64,000 bases of DNA, taken from Gammaproteobacteria bacterium. GTDB taxonomy: Bacteria > Pseudomonadota > Gammaproteobacteria > Steroidobacterales > Steroidobacteraceae. The DNA lies in contig JABCZO010000008.1 in assembly GCA_013289615.1 (NCBI GenBank), forward strand, positions 1 through 64,000. The letters run 5' to 3'. Every line of letters starts with the position of its first letter. Position 1 is the stretch's first letter. The position numbers were made by a program, and so were the translations under genes. Of the stretch, positions 14,634 through 23,406 are shown one piece after another. The notes below the pieces were generated by a model. The model was not told where the DNA came from. It did no database searches and saw only the letters and a program-made list of their open reading frames with translations.

Positions 14634-15119
14634 CTATTGCTTGTCGTAGACCGCGACCCAGTGAAATGCCATGCCTTTGGCGTCCTTACCCTTGGTTGAC
14701 AGGGTCAGCACCTTGCCGTGCGCACTGACGCTGCGAGTGGTCCAACCGATCACGGTGCCATTCTTCTTTTGTGCGCTCTTGACGGTGGTAGCGTTGACAC
14801 GCTTCACCGAGATGGTGTCAAAGTCTGGCGAACCGGTGTATGCGTAGTCCTTGCCGTCGTATTTGAAAGTCGACTGGCCGGAGGTCGCGGTTCCATCCGC
14901 GGCGACACTACTGAACGTGAGCGCAATGCTGCCGTCCGCCGTCTGTGCATAGGTTCGGGTCGCGGACTTGGGCCCCGGGCCGGGAGTGAATTTGGATTTC
15001 TCGACGTTCAATGTCCACGTGCCGATGGCCGGATCCGCCTTGCTGGCCGCAAACGCCGTTGCGCCGCCGACGGCCGCAAGCACCGTTCCGATCACAAGCA
15101 TCCTGAATAATCTGTTCAT
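14634..15119 (-). CDS. small secreted hypothetical protein
   Basis: This is a 161-residue protein with a signal peptide (MNRLFRMLVIGTVLAAVGGATAFA, cleaved about residue 24). The mature part begins PAIGTWTLNVEKSKFTPGPGP and is strand-rich, with repeated T/S/K-rich strands consistent with a small beta-barrel or lipocalin-like fold. Proteins with the GTW.LN..KSKF opening are frequent secreted hypotheticals in acidobacteria and gammaproteobacteria. The ATG at 15119 is chosen because AAGGGAA precedes it. A rho-independent terminator follows, so it is probably monocistronic. Function is unknown. Confidence 0.72.
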   Translation of the reverse strand: MNRLFRMLVIGTVLAAVGGATAFAASKADPAIGTWTLNVEKSKFTPGPGPKSATRTYAQTADGSIALTFSSVAADGTATSGQSTFKYDGKDYAYTGSPDFDTISVKRVNATTVKSAQKKNGTVIGWTTRSVSAHGKVLTLSTKGKDAKGMAFHWVAVYDKQ

Positions 15120-15258
15120 GACAATTTCCCTTGCTGACAATATTTCGATTTGATGGCGTGCCGCTCGTCGCGCGGACCTAAGGTCCCTGCGGCGATCGGG
15201 CTGCGAGTATGCACTCTAGGGCTGATCGCTCGCAATGAATGCAGGTCGGCTCGCACGC

Positions 15259-16029
15259 TCAGATGCCGGCGTACCACTCGTAGCCCTGATCCTCCCAGTA
15301 TCCGCCGCGGCCGTGGCCGATGGCGGCGACGCTGTCCACCAGCTGCAGGCGCATGATGTATTTCGCCATCTTGTATCCGAGCTGGCGCTCGATGCGTACC
15401 CGCAGCGGCGCGCCGTTGCCGATCGGCAGCACGGCATCGTTGAGCTCGTAGGCAAGGATGGTCTGCGGGTGGTAGGCATCCTCCATATCGATGCTCTCGT
15501 AGTATTTCGTGCCGACCTGGTCCATCGGGTCGGCGCAATGAAAAACCACATAGCGCGCCGCCGCGGTCGGCCGCACCAGGCTCAGAACGTCTGCCAGCGG
15601 CACTCCCTTCCACTTGCCGATGGCACTCCAGCCTTCGACGCAATCGTGACGGGTAATCTGCACCCGGCTGCGCATGGCGCGCAGTTGCTGCAACGAGAAC
15701 GCCATCGGCTGCTCAACCAGCCCGTCCACCTGCAATTGCCAGCCGACAAACCCGTCCTGCGCCAGCGCCTGGTAGGCTGCATCGTCCGGATTGGCGGTGC
15801 CGTTGCTGCGGAAGCTCGGCGACAGATCGTGCTCGGTGAACTCCTGGGCCATCGACTTGCGGGCGGTCACGGCATGCTGCACGCGGCGACTCAGGTTTTC
15901 ACCAGTACGCAGTATCCTGGGGAACCATTCGCTGCGCGATAGCGCGTCGCAGCCGCCGAGCAGCATCCCGCCAATGGCGGTCAAGAGGTTACGACGCAGG
16001 CGGCGCGGCGAGTCGTCGGCCGCGCTCAC
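15259..16029 (-). CDS. molybdopterin-dependent oxidoreductase, sulfite oxidase/YedY type
   Basis: This is a 256-residue protein with an Arg-rich N-terminus and a lipobox-like LLGGC (Cys27), suggesting export, possibly by Tat, and lipid anchoring. The molybdopterin domain spans about 95-240. Cys130 in RHDCVEGWS is the expected molybdenum ligand, followed by the conserved WKGVPL, VVFHCAD, and NGAPLRVRIERQLGYKMAKYI segments. It overlaps by 4 nt the cytochrome b gene at 16026, with which it should form an MsrPQ-like or related membrane redox pair. The substrate is unknown; MsrP reduces oxidised methionines in periplasmic proteins, other members act on different S-oxides. Confidence 0.85.
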   Translation of the reverse strand: MSAADDSPRRLRRNLLTAIGGMLLGGCDALSRSEWFPRILRTGENLSRRVQHAVTARKSMAQEFTEHDLSPSFRSNGTANPDDAAYQALAQDGFVGWQLQVDGLVEQPMAFSLQQLRAMRSRVQITRHDCVEGWSAIGKWKGVPLADVLSLVRPTAAARYVVFHCADPMDQVGTKYYESIDMEDAYHPQTILAYELNDAVLPIGNGAPLRVRIERQLGYKMAKYIMRLQLVDSVAAIGHGRGGYWEDQGYEWYAGI

Positions 16030-16895
16030 GGCGCCTCCCGGGAGCTGTGCTCAGGGGCGATCTGGTAGCGGCCGGTAATCATCGAGCGCAGATTGTTCCA
16101 TACCCCGCTGATCAGGACCTCGAACACGTGGACCAGCACAAACAGCACCAGCGTCCAGGCCACGACGAAGTGCAGCGTGCGCGCCGCCTGCCGGCCACCG
16201 ATAAGGTCCACCCAGCCCGCCTGCAGCGAATCAAGCCGCGGCGACATCGCCCAGCCGGTCAATAGCATGAGCGGCAGCAGCACGAAGATGACCGCCAGGT
16301 AAGTGAGCTTTTGCAGCACGTTGTAGCGCGCCGCGGCCGCACCGCTAGGATGACGAAAGCGCAGGTGATCGAGTACGGAGCGGCCGATCGAGTGCCAATC
16401 CAGCCGTGTCGGCAACAGGTCGTGCGCGATGTGGCGGCTCAAGAATGAAAACGTCAGGTACACGAAGCCGTTGATCACCAGCAGCCATGCAAAGAAGAAG
16501 TGCCAGCGCCGCGCCATCGCCAGCCACTGGAAGCTCGGGATCGTGATCCACGACGGAAAGCCCTTCGCGACCGCTCTGCCGCCGTCGGTCGACAGGCCCA
16601 GGACACCGGTGGTGTTGAAGGTGTGATTAAAAATGCGCGTGGTGCCGATCGTCCTGCCATCGGGCGCTATCGCGGCTCCGGTCTCGAATATCGGGGCGCG
16701 GCCGCTGTAAGACGACTTGCCCCACGACAGGCTTGGGTGGGCATTGAAGATCTGCAGTCCGCTCATGAGCAGGATGGCCAGCGCGATCGCATTGATCCAG
16801 TGCGTCAGGCGCACGATCAGTGCGTGGCGATAATAAGAATACCCGGGCGCGGCGGCGTCCGGCTTCGCGCTTGCCTCGGCTCCGGCCTCGAGCAT
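16026..16895 (-). CDS. cytochrome b561-type membrane protein, partner of molybdoenzyme
   Basis: This is a 289-residue integral membrane protein of the Ni/Fe-hydrogenase-type/thiosulfate reductase cytochrome b group. Transmembrane segments are visible near 30-50, 125-150, 195-215 and 235-265. Likely haem ligand His residues lie in RLTHWINA, ARRWHFFFAW and TLHFVVAWTLVLFVLVHVF. It is translationally coupled to the molybdoenzyme and would pass electrons from the quinone pool to it. A luminal loop of about 60 residues separates helices 1 and 2. Confidence 0.85.
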   Translation of the reverse strand: MLEAGAEASAKPDAAAPGYSYYRHALIVRLTHWINAIALAILLMSGLQIFNAHPSLSWGKSSYSGRAPIFETGAAIAPDGRTIGTTRIFNHTFNTTGVLGLSTDGGRAVAKGFPSWITIPSFQWLAMARRWHFFFAWLLVINGFVYLTFSFLSRHIAHDLLPTRLDWHSIGRSVLDHLRFRHPSGAAAARYNVLQKLTYLAVIFVLLPLMLLTGWAMSPRLDSLQAGWVDLIGGRQAARTLHFVVAWTLVLFVLVHVFEVLISGVWNNLRSMITGRYQIAPEHSSREAP

Positions 16896-16919
16896 GGTGC
16901 CTCCAGGGCCGCGATCATA

Positions 16920-17237
16920 TCAGTCCCCGCAGGTCGGGCAGCGCTCGAAGGTGGACGGTCCATACAGGTCGGTGACCGACGGATCGGTCGGCCGGACGTG
17001 CACGAAGCGGCGCACGCCGTCGCGGTTGCAGAAGAATGATCCGTAGCGTCCGTCGTCCTCGATGGTCCATCCTTCGGCCGCCAGCCGATCCATTGCGCGC
17101 GCAAGGACGGCATACAGGTCGGTTCCGGTCTCGAGCGGCGTCGAGTCCAGGACCCGACCCTGCATGTCGCTGACGCTGAGCCAGTGAGGGGCGTGGCGGT
17201 TGGATAGCGGTTTGCGGTCGTCGCGGCGACGTATCAT
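16920..17237 (-). CDS. small conserved hypothetical protein with C-terminal CxxC
   Basis: This is a protein of about 105 residues starting MIRRRDDRKPLSNRHAPHW. It contains TDLYAVLARAMDRLAAEGWTIED, RYGSFFCNRDGVRRFVHVRP and a C-terminal CPTC, a possible metal-binding or redox pair. A longer reading to 17324 would overlap the start of the divergent SRAP gene, so the ATG at 17237 is preferred. I do not recognise the family. It could share a transcript with the cytochrome b and molybdoenzyme genes downstream. Confidence 0.6.
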   Translation of the reverse strand: MIRRRDDRKPLSNRHAPHWLSVSDMQGRVLDSTPLETGTDLYAVLARAMDRLAAEGWTIEDDGRYGSFFCNRDGVRRFVHVRPTDPSVTDLYGPSTFERCPTCGD

Positions 17238-17322
17238 GCCGACACCGTAGGAGCGCGGTGCAGCCGACGTCCATTCAGTAGTCCGCGCTGCAGCAAGCTG
17301 TATAAACTTCGAGTCACCTGTC

Positions 17323-18009
17323 ATGTGCGGCCGCTACATCACGAAAGATCAAAGGGCACTCGAGCGCGAGCTGCCATTTCTGGACGTCAAGGACTGGCCG
17401 AAATTCGAGGCCAGCTACAACATCGCGCCCACGCAACTGGCGCCGGTGGTGATTGCAACGCCGACCGGCAATGTATGCCGGCCGATGCGTTTCGGTCTGG
17501 TTCCGTTTTTCGCCAAGGGCGTGCCCGGCCCCTACAGCACGATCAACGCGCGCGTCGAGACGATCGAGACCTCGGCGTCGTACCGCGGGCCGTGGAAGCG
17601 CGGCCAGCGCTGCCTGGTGCTCGCCAGCGGCTTCTACGAATGGCAGCTGTTGCCCGATGGCAAGAGCAAGCAACCCTATTTCATCAAGCCGGCCGATCAG
17701 GAAAGCTTTGCATTCGCCGGCCTGTGGGATTCATCGAAGGCCGAGGACGGCACGATGACCTACAGTTTCACGATCATCACGCTGCCCGCATCGCCGCTGA
17801 TGGCCCTGATCCACAACACCACGCTGCGTGAGCCGGCGCTGCTGACCCCGCAGGGCTGTCGCGTCTGGCTCGGCGGCAGCGCGCAACAGGGGCGGGCGCT
17901 GCTGACACCCTATCCCGACGAGCTGATCGTCGCGTGGCCAGTCAGCAAGCGCGTGAATTCGCCGAAGAGCAATGACGAAAAGCTGATCGAGCCGGTGGAA
18001 ATCGCATGA
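17323..18009 (+). CDS. SRAP family protein (SOS response-associated peptidase, YedK/HMCES)
   Basis: This is a 228-residue SRAP protein. It forms a thiazolidine crosslink to abasic sites in single-stranded DNA and protects replication forks. Cys2, exposed after Met removal, is the crosslinking residue (MCGRY). The catalytic neighbours are present: Asn75 in TINARVET, Glu106 in SGFYEW and His164 in LIHNTT. Length and domain order fit the family throughout. It is followed after 16 bp by an MFS transporter gene on the same strand, probably an unrelated neighbour. Confidence 0.93.
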   Translation: MCGRYITKDQRALERELPFLDVKDWPKFEASYNIAPTQLAPVVIATPTGNVCRPMRFGLVPFFAKGVPGPYSTINARVETIETSASYRGPWKRGQRCLVLASGFYEWQLLPDGKSKQPYFIKPADQESFAFAGLWDSSKAEDGTMTYSFTIITLPASPLMALIHNTTLREPALLTPQGCRVWLGGSAQQGRALLTPYPDELIVAWPVSKRVNSPKSNDEKLIEPVEIA

Positions 18010-18025
18010 GCCGGGACTACTCATC

Positions 18026-19318
18026 GTGCCGCTGACGATCATCAACACGACCTGGCCGCTGCTTCTGGGCATGGGCGTGCTGATGCTGGGCGCAGGCCTG
18101 CAAAGCACACTGCTCGGCCTGCGCGCAACGCTGGAAGGATTTCCCACCCCGGTCACCGGCGCGATCATGTCCTGCTACTACCTGGGGTATCTGCTCGGCA
18201 CCATCGCCGCGCCGCGCCTGCTGCGGCAAATCGGACACATCCGCGTATTTGCCGCGCTCGCGGCCGTGGCCTCGGCAGCCGCCCTGGTCCAGGCGCTGTT
18301 CGTCAACCCGTTTGCCTGGGGCGCGATGCGCGCGACATCCGGCTTGTGCTTCGCCGGCATCTACGTGGTGGCCGAGAGCTGGCTCAACGATCGCGCCAGC
18401 CGTGCCAATCGCGGGCGGCTGCTGGCTGTCTATATGCTGGTGCTGTACATCGGGCTCGGCTGCGCGCAGTTCCTGCTGATCCCGTCGAACCCGAGCACTC
18501 CGGCACCGTTCATGCTGGTCTCTGCGCTGATCTGCCTGGCGATGGTTCCGATCGTGGTCTCCGCACGACAGGCGCCGGAACCGGCGCTGCCGAGCAAAGT
18601 GCGCTATCGCGACCTGTACCGCAATTCGCCGCTGGGCGTGGTGGCGGTCGCCCTGTCGGGGCTGATTTCCGCGATCACCTTTTCAATGGGCCCGGTGTAT
18701 GCGCGGCTCAGCGGCATGGGGACGTCCGACGTCGCCACGTTCATGGCGCTGAGCATTCTTGCCGCCGTGTTGACCCAGTACCCGGTCGGCAGGCTGTCGG
18801 ATCGCATCGATCGCCGCACGGTCATCGCCGGGGTCTGTACCGTTGCCACTGCGCTCGCGGGCACCATTGCCGTGTTCGGCGCGATGCCGCGGGTGCTGTT
18901 CCTGGCACTCTCGGCGGCGTTCAGCGGCTTCGTGCTGACGCTCTACTCGCTGGCGATCTCACACGTCAACGACAAGCTCGAGCCGGCGCAGACGGTCGCG
19001 GCGAGCAGTTCGCTGCTGCGCCTGAATGGTGCCGCCGCCGCCGCCGGACCGGTGCTTGCGGGAAGCCTGATGGCGGCTTTTGGTCCGAGCGCCTATTTCG
19101 CCACGCTCGCCTGCCTGACCGGGGCATTGACCGTGTATGACCTGTGGCGCAAGAGCCGGCGCAGACCGGTGCCCAGCGCCCAGAAGGGCCCGTTCATCAA
19201 TGTGCAGCCGCATGGCATGACCGGCCAGGTTGCGGCCGGCCTCGATCAGCGCCCGGATCGACCCGCGGAAGGCGCTGCCGTTGGCGAAAGGCGCGCTCGG
19301 GTACGCGATGTGCAATGA
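18026..19318 (+). CDS. MFS transporter (YcaD-like)
   Basis: This is a 430-residue membrane protein with twelve predicted helices, in two sets of six separated by a loop near residues 190-205. The pattern GLQSTLLGLRATLEGFPTPVTGAIMSCYYLGYLLGT and SWLNDRASRANRGRLLAVYM (each read around its loop) is typical of the YcaD/MFS group of unknown substrate. The start is a GTG at 18026. The C-terminal 35 residues are not membrane sequence. It ends 15 bp from the convergent dehydrogenase gene at 19334, at the edge of the amine-catabolism island, so it may or may not belong to it. Confidence 0.82.
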   Translation: MPLTIINTTWPLLLGMGVLMLGAGLQSTLLGLRATLEGFPTPVTGAIMSCYYLGYLLGTIAAPRLLRQIGHIRVFAALAAVASAAALVQALFVNPFAWGAMRATSGLCFAGIYVVAESWLNDRASRANRGRLLAVYMLVLYIGLGCAQFLLIPSNPSTPAPFMLVSALICLAMVPIVVSARQAPEPALPSKVRYRDLYRNSPLGVVAVALSGLISAITFSMGPVYARLSGMGTSDVATFMALSILAAVLTQYPVGRLSDRIDRRTVIAGVCTVATALAGTIAVFGAMPRVLFLALSAAFSGFVLTLYSLAISHVNDKLEPAQTVAASSSLLRLNGAAAAAGPVLAGSLMAAFGPSAYFATLACLTGALTVYDLWRKSRRRPVPSAQKGPFINVQPHGMTGQVAAGLDQRPDRPAEGAAVGERRARVRDVQ

Positions 19319-19333
19319 ATGGCGCGCCGGCCG

Positions 19334-21745
19334 TCAGGCACGCATGCGTCGGCCGTCCGGATCGAAGGCGGCTGTGGCCAGCCGTTCGGCGGCGCAGCGC
19401 TCGCCGATCAGTTCGACCTCGAAGCCGCCGCTCTGGTCCGCGACCTCACGATTCACGTAACCCATGGCGAGGGATTTCTGCACGCTGTGCCCGTAGCCGC
19501 CGGATGTGACCCAGCCGACGACCCGGCCACCGTGCCAGATCGGCTCATCGCCGATCGCGTCGGTGTCGTGCGTGGCCAGGTCGAGCGTGACCAGGCGCCG
19601 CTCGCCGCCACTGGCCTGTTCGAGCACCGCCGCATCGCGGCCGATGAACGAGCCCTTGCGCAGATCGACGAATCGGCCAAGACCGGCCTCGAACGGCCCG
19701 TAGATCGGCCGATATTCGCGCGCCCAGGTGCCAAAACTCTTCTCCAGGCGCATCGAATTCAGGGCGCGGCCGCCAAAATTACGCAGACCGAGCTGCCGTC
19801 CGGCTCGTGTCAGCAGGTCAAACAGCGTGCGCTGATAGTCGCTCGTCACCCAGATTTCGTAGCCGAGGTCGCCGGTGAACGATACGCGTCCGACCAGCGC
19901 CGGCACCATGCCGACATCGAGTGCCCGGAAGCTCATGAACGGAAACGCGCGGGTGGAAAGGTCCGCATCGACTAGCGATTGCAGCAGCTCGCGCGAGCGC
20001 GGCCCGGCCACCGACAGGCCAACATACTCCATGGCGCACGCCCGCACGCTCACGCCGGATGCGGGCAGGTGGCGCTCGAACCAGCGCAGGTAATAGCGCT
20101 CGGCCGCGTAGGTACCGATGAGGAAAAACCGCTCTGCTGCCACCCGGCAGAGCGTGAAGTCGCCGATCAGGCGGCCACGCTGGTTGAGCATCGGCGACAG
20201 GGCAATGCGCCCGGTTGCCGGAACGTGATTGGCCATGATGGATGACAACCACCCGGCAGCGGCCGGGCCGCTGACCTCGAACTTGCCGTAGTTGGAGATC
20301 TCCAATAGCCCCACCGCTTCGCGCACCGCGCGGCATTCCTCGCCGACCGCGGCGTGCGCATTGGAGCGGCGAAACGTCACCAGCTCGCGCGCCGGCGCGC
20401 CGCTGGGTGCAAACCAGAGCGGATGCTCCAGGCCGCAGTAGTCGCCGAACACGGCGTTTTCCGCCTGCAGCCGCTCATAGATCGGCGTGGTGCGCAGCGG
20501 CCGGGCCGCATCCAGCTCCTCGTTCGGAAACCGGATGCGAAAGCGTCTGGAATAATTCTCGCGTACCTTGGCATTGGTGTAGGCAGGCGTGGCCCAGTCG
20601 CCGTAACGCGCCACGTCCATGCCCCAGATGTCGGCGCCCGGATCGCCTTCGATCATCCAGCGCGAAAGCGCAAGCCCGACACCGCCGCCCTGGCTAAAGC
20701 CGGCCATCACACCGCAGGCGACCCAGTAGTTGGCAAGGCCACGCACTGGGCCGACCAGCGGATTGCCATCCGGTGCAAAGGTGAACGGGCCATTGACGAC
20801 TTTTCGTATGCCGGCCGTCGCCAGGCGCGGGAAGTGCTCAAAGGCGACATCCAGGCTCGGCGCGATGCGCTCCAGATCGTTGGGCAGCAGGTCCTGGCCG
20901 AAGTCCCACGGTGTGGTGCGCGGCGACCACGGCACGCCGGCGCGCTCGTAGGTACCGATCAGCATGCCGCCGCGCTCCTGGCGCATGTAGATCTCGCCCT
21001 CGAAATCGATGCAGTGCAATTGCTCCTTCTGGCCGGCGAATTCGGGCAGATCCTCGGTGATCAGGTACTGGTGCTCCATCGCCAGTACCGGCAGCTCGAG
21101 CCCCACCATGCGGCCAACTTCGCGTGCCCATAGGCCGCCGGCATTCACGACGTGCTCGGCGTGCACGCTGCCGCGTTCGGTGATGACGTCCCAGCTGCCA
21201 TCCGGGCGCGCCTTCATGTCCACCACCCGAGTCTGGCGCTCGATCTGCGCCCCGGCGAGCTGCGCCGCCCTGGCATAGGCATGCGTCACGCCGTACGGAT
21301 CGACGTGGCCTTCGATCGGGTCGAAGATCGCGCCGACGAAGTGCGCCTCGTCGAGCAGTGGATAGATCTTCTTCGCCTCCGCAACCGACAGCAGTTCCAG
21401 CTGCATGCCCAGGTAGCGGCCGCGGGCCTGCGCCATCTTCAGCCAGTCGAGCCGCTCGGGCGTCCCGGCGAGCAGGATGCCGCCGCTGACATGAACCCCG
21501 CAGGACACGCCCGAGATGCGTTCGATCTCCTGGTACAACCCGATGGTGTACTGCTGCAGCTTGGCCACATTCGGATCGCCGTTGACGGTGTGCATGCCGC
21601 CCGCCGCGTGCCAGGTCGAGCCCGAGGTCAGTTCCGCGCGCTCGATCAGCAGCACGTCGCGCCAACCGGCTTTGGTCAGGTGATAGAGCACGCTGGCGCC
21701 CACCACGCCGCCGCCGATCACCGCCACCCGGGTGTGAGTAATCAT
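19334..21745 (-). CDS. FAD-dependent dimethylglycine/sarcosine dehydrogenase with GcvT domain (copy 1)
   Basis: This is an 803-residue flavoenzyme. The N-terminal DAO domain has the dinucleotide motif VIGGGVVGAS (residues 9-18) and His46 in STWHAAGG, the covalent FAD attachment His of this family. The second half is a GcvT/aminomethyltransferase domain that binds THF (EISNYGKFEVSGPAA, FTGDLGYEIW). Such enzymes oxidatively demethylate dimethylglycine or sarcosine and give methylene-THF, passing electrons to ETF. It follows mttB1 (stop 21826) on the same strand, separated by three 15-bp tandem repeats. A close paralogue lies at 46608-49022. The exact substrate is inferred from context. Confidence 0.88.
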   Translation of the reverse strand: MITHTRVAVIGGGVVGASVLYHLTKAGWRDVLLIERAELTSGSTWHAAGGMHTVNGDPNVAKLQQYTIGLYQEIERISGVSCGVHVSGGILLAGTPERLDWLKMAQARGRYLGMQLELLSVAEAKKIYPLLDEAHFVGAIFDPIEGHVDPYGVTHAYARAAQLAGAQIERQTRVVDMKARPDGSWDVITERGSVHAEHVVNAGGLWAREVGRMVGLELPVLAMEHQYLITEDLPEFAGQKEQLHCIDFEGEIYMRQERGGMLIGTYERAGVPWSPRTTPWDFGQDLLPNDLERIAPSLDVAFEHFPRLATAGIRKVVNGPFTFAPDGNPLVGPVRGLANYWVACGVMAGFSQGGGVGLALSRWMIEGDPGADIWGMDVARYGDWATPAYTNAKVRENYSRRFRIRFPNEELDAARPLRTTPIYERLQAENAVFGDYCGLEHPLWFAPSGAPARELVTFRRSNAHAAVGEECRAVREAVGLLEISNYGKFEVSGPAAAGWLSSIMANHVPATGRIALSPMLNQRGRLIGDFTLCRVAAERFFLIGTYAAERYYLRWFERHLPASGVSVRACAMEYVGLSVAGPRSRELLQSLVDADLSTRAFPFMSFRALDVGMVPALVGRVSFTGDLGYEIWVTSDYQRTLFDLLTRAGRQLGLRNFGGRALNSMRLEKSFGTWAREYRPIYGPFEAGLGRFVDLRKGSFIGRDAAVLEQASGGERRLVTLDLATHDTDAIGDEPIWHGGRVVGWVTSGGYGHSVQKSLAMGYVNREVADQSGGFEVELIGERCAAERLATAAFDPDGRRMRA

Positions 21746-21762
21746 CGCGAATGCAGTGCTGG

Positions 21763-21807
21763 GTCGATGCGAGCCGCGTCGATGCGAGCTGTGTCGATGC
21801 GAGCCGG
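21763..21807 (+). repeat. three 15-bp tandem repeats between mttB1 and dehydrogenase
   Basis: Three head-to-tail 15-mers read GTCGATGCGAGCCGC, GTCGATGCGAGCTGT and GTCGATGCGAGCCGG. The shared core is CGATGCGA. The region between the two genes is only 80 bp. The same core in a 15-bp tandem occurs beside mttB2 (34046-34075). They may be regulator-binding iterons or RNA elements. Confidence 0.7.
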
Positions 21808-21825
21808 TGGCATGGCTGCGGCGCG

Positions 21826-23382
21826 TCAGCTTACCGGCGGCGCGCCACCGGCGGCGATGCGGCGTGCCACATAGTCGTCAACCGCTTCGACGATCGCGGG
21901 GTCGCGCACCGGCGCTTCGTAATTCCTGAGCGTGTCCTGCCACAGCGTGCTGGCCCGCTCGGTCGCCGTGTGCGAGCCGGCGTCGGTCCACTGTCCGAAG
22001 TTGCGCCAGTCGGACACCAGCGGCGTATAAAACGCCGTGCGGTAGCGTGCCATGGTATGAGCACAGCCGAAGAAATGTCCGCCCGGCCCGACCTCGGCAA
22101 TGGCGTCGACTGCGAAATCATCGCTGCTAGCGCCAAGCGGCTGGAAAATCTCTGCGAACATCTGCAGCATCTCGATATCGAGCATGAACTTCTCGTACGA
22201 CGTGGTCAGGCCGCTCTCGAGCCAGCCCGCGGCGTGCAGCAGGAAATTGCAGCCACCCATCAGAGCGCCCCAAAGGCTCATCTGTGATTCGTAGGCGGCC
22301 TGTGCGTCGGGCGTGTTTGATGCGGTCGCATTCGACGAGCGCCACGGCAGGCCGATGTGGCGCGCCAGCTGGCCGGCTCCAATCGAAGACTTGACGTACT
22401 CGGGCGTGCCGAATGCCGGCGAACCGGATTTCATATCGACGTTCGACGTGAAGCTGCCGTACACCACCGGCGCGCCAGGACGCACGATCTGCGACAGCAC
22501 CGTACCTGCCAGCGCCTCGGCGTGCGCCAGGGTCAGCGCGCCGGCCACGGTCACCGGCGCCATCGCACCTGCCAGTGTGAATGGCGTGATGATGAACACC
22601 TGTCCGGCCGCGGCGAACTCGAGGATGCCGTTGCCCATCGGGATATCCAGTTGCAGCGGCGAATTGGTGTTGATGATGGTTGACACGTAGGGGCGGGAGC
22701 GAAATTCCTCCGGCGTCAATCCGTAGGCAATCCTGATCAGCTCGAAGTTATCGGCGATCTGCGGCGAGCCGCGCGAGTAGACCTTGGGAATCTTGTCGGT
22801 CAGCATCAGCATCGCGCGCGCGGTCTCGAGGTGCCGGAACTGCACCGGCACGTCCTGCGGCTCGACGCCGCCGCCCAGCACGTGGATGACCTCAAAACTC
22901 TGGCACAGCTTCATCAGGTTGCAGAAATCCTGTAGGGTGCCGGCGCGCTTGCCGCCCTGGGTATCCATGATGTTCGGCGGACCCGAGGTCGGTGCGAACA
23001 CGACGTGCCGTCCGGAAATCGGCATGCTGTGTGCCGGATCCCTGGCGTGCAACGTGACCTCGCGCGGTGCCGTGGCGAGCGAGTTCGCGACCAGGCCGCG
23101 ATCGATGCGCACCATCATGGTCGACTCGTCGACGCTGGCGCCGCCCCTGGCGTAGGTCTGGCGCGCCTCCGGCAGCAGTACCCGCATGCCCTGGTTTTCC
23201 AGCACCTGCAGCGCCGCTGCGTGGATCGCCGCGACCTGATCGTCCGAGAACACCCTGAGCGGCTCGAACGGGTTGAGCAGGTGGCGGTAGCTGCGCGAGC
23301 GATCAACCACCGGGGCGCTCGCAGCGGCGCTGGCCGGGCGCCGGCGCGGGCGCCGCTCGACTCGCTCGCCGGATTCACTCAT
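21826..23382 (-). CDS. MttB-family corrinoid methyltransferase, non-pyrrolysine (MttB1)
   Basis: This is a 518-residue protein of the trimethylamine methyltransferase superfamily (PF06253). It has a basic leader, then EPLRVFSDDQVAAIHAAALQVL, GPPNIMD, a TIM-barrel with PVTVAGALTLAHAEALAG, FTSNVDMKSGSPAFGTPE and GPGGHFFGCAHT. The frame is complete without an in-frame TAG, so it belongs to the non-Pyl group that includes the glycine betaine methyltransferase MtgB. It would transfer a methyl group from a quaternary amine to a corrinoid protein, presumably that at 57191. It probably forms a transcript with the LysR gene upstream and the dehydrogenase downstream. Confidence 0.9.
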   Translation of the reverse strand: MSESGERVERRPRRRPASAAASAPVVDRSRSYRHLLNPFEPLRVFSDDQVAAIHAAALQVLENQGMRVLLPEARQTYARGGASVDESTMMVRIDRGLVANSLATAPREVTLHARDPAHSMPISGRHVVFAPTSGPPNIMDTQGGKRAGTLQDFCNLMKLCQSFEVIHVLGGGVEPQDVPVQFRHLETARAMLMLTDKIPKVYSRGSPQIADNFELIRIAYGLTPEEFRSRPYVSTIINTNSPLQLDIPMGNGILEFAAAGQVFIITPFTLAGAMAPVTVAGALTLAHAEALAGTVLSQIVRPGAPVVYGSFTSNVDMKSGSPAFGTPEYVKSSIGAGQLARHIGLPWRSSNATASNTPDAQAAYESQMSLWGALMGGCNFLLHAAGWLESGLTTSYEKFMLDIEMLQMFAEIFQPLGASSDDFAVDAIAEVGPGGHFFGCAHTMARYRTAFYTPLVSDWRNFGQWTDAGSHTATERASTLWQDTLRNYEAPVRDPAIVEAVDDYVARRIAAGGAPPVS

Positions 23383-23406
23383 GCCGATGACCGCTCGTCC
23401 CGGGTG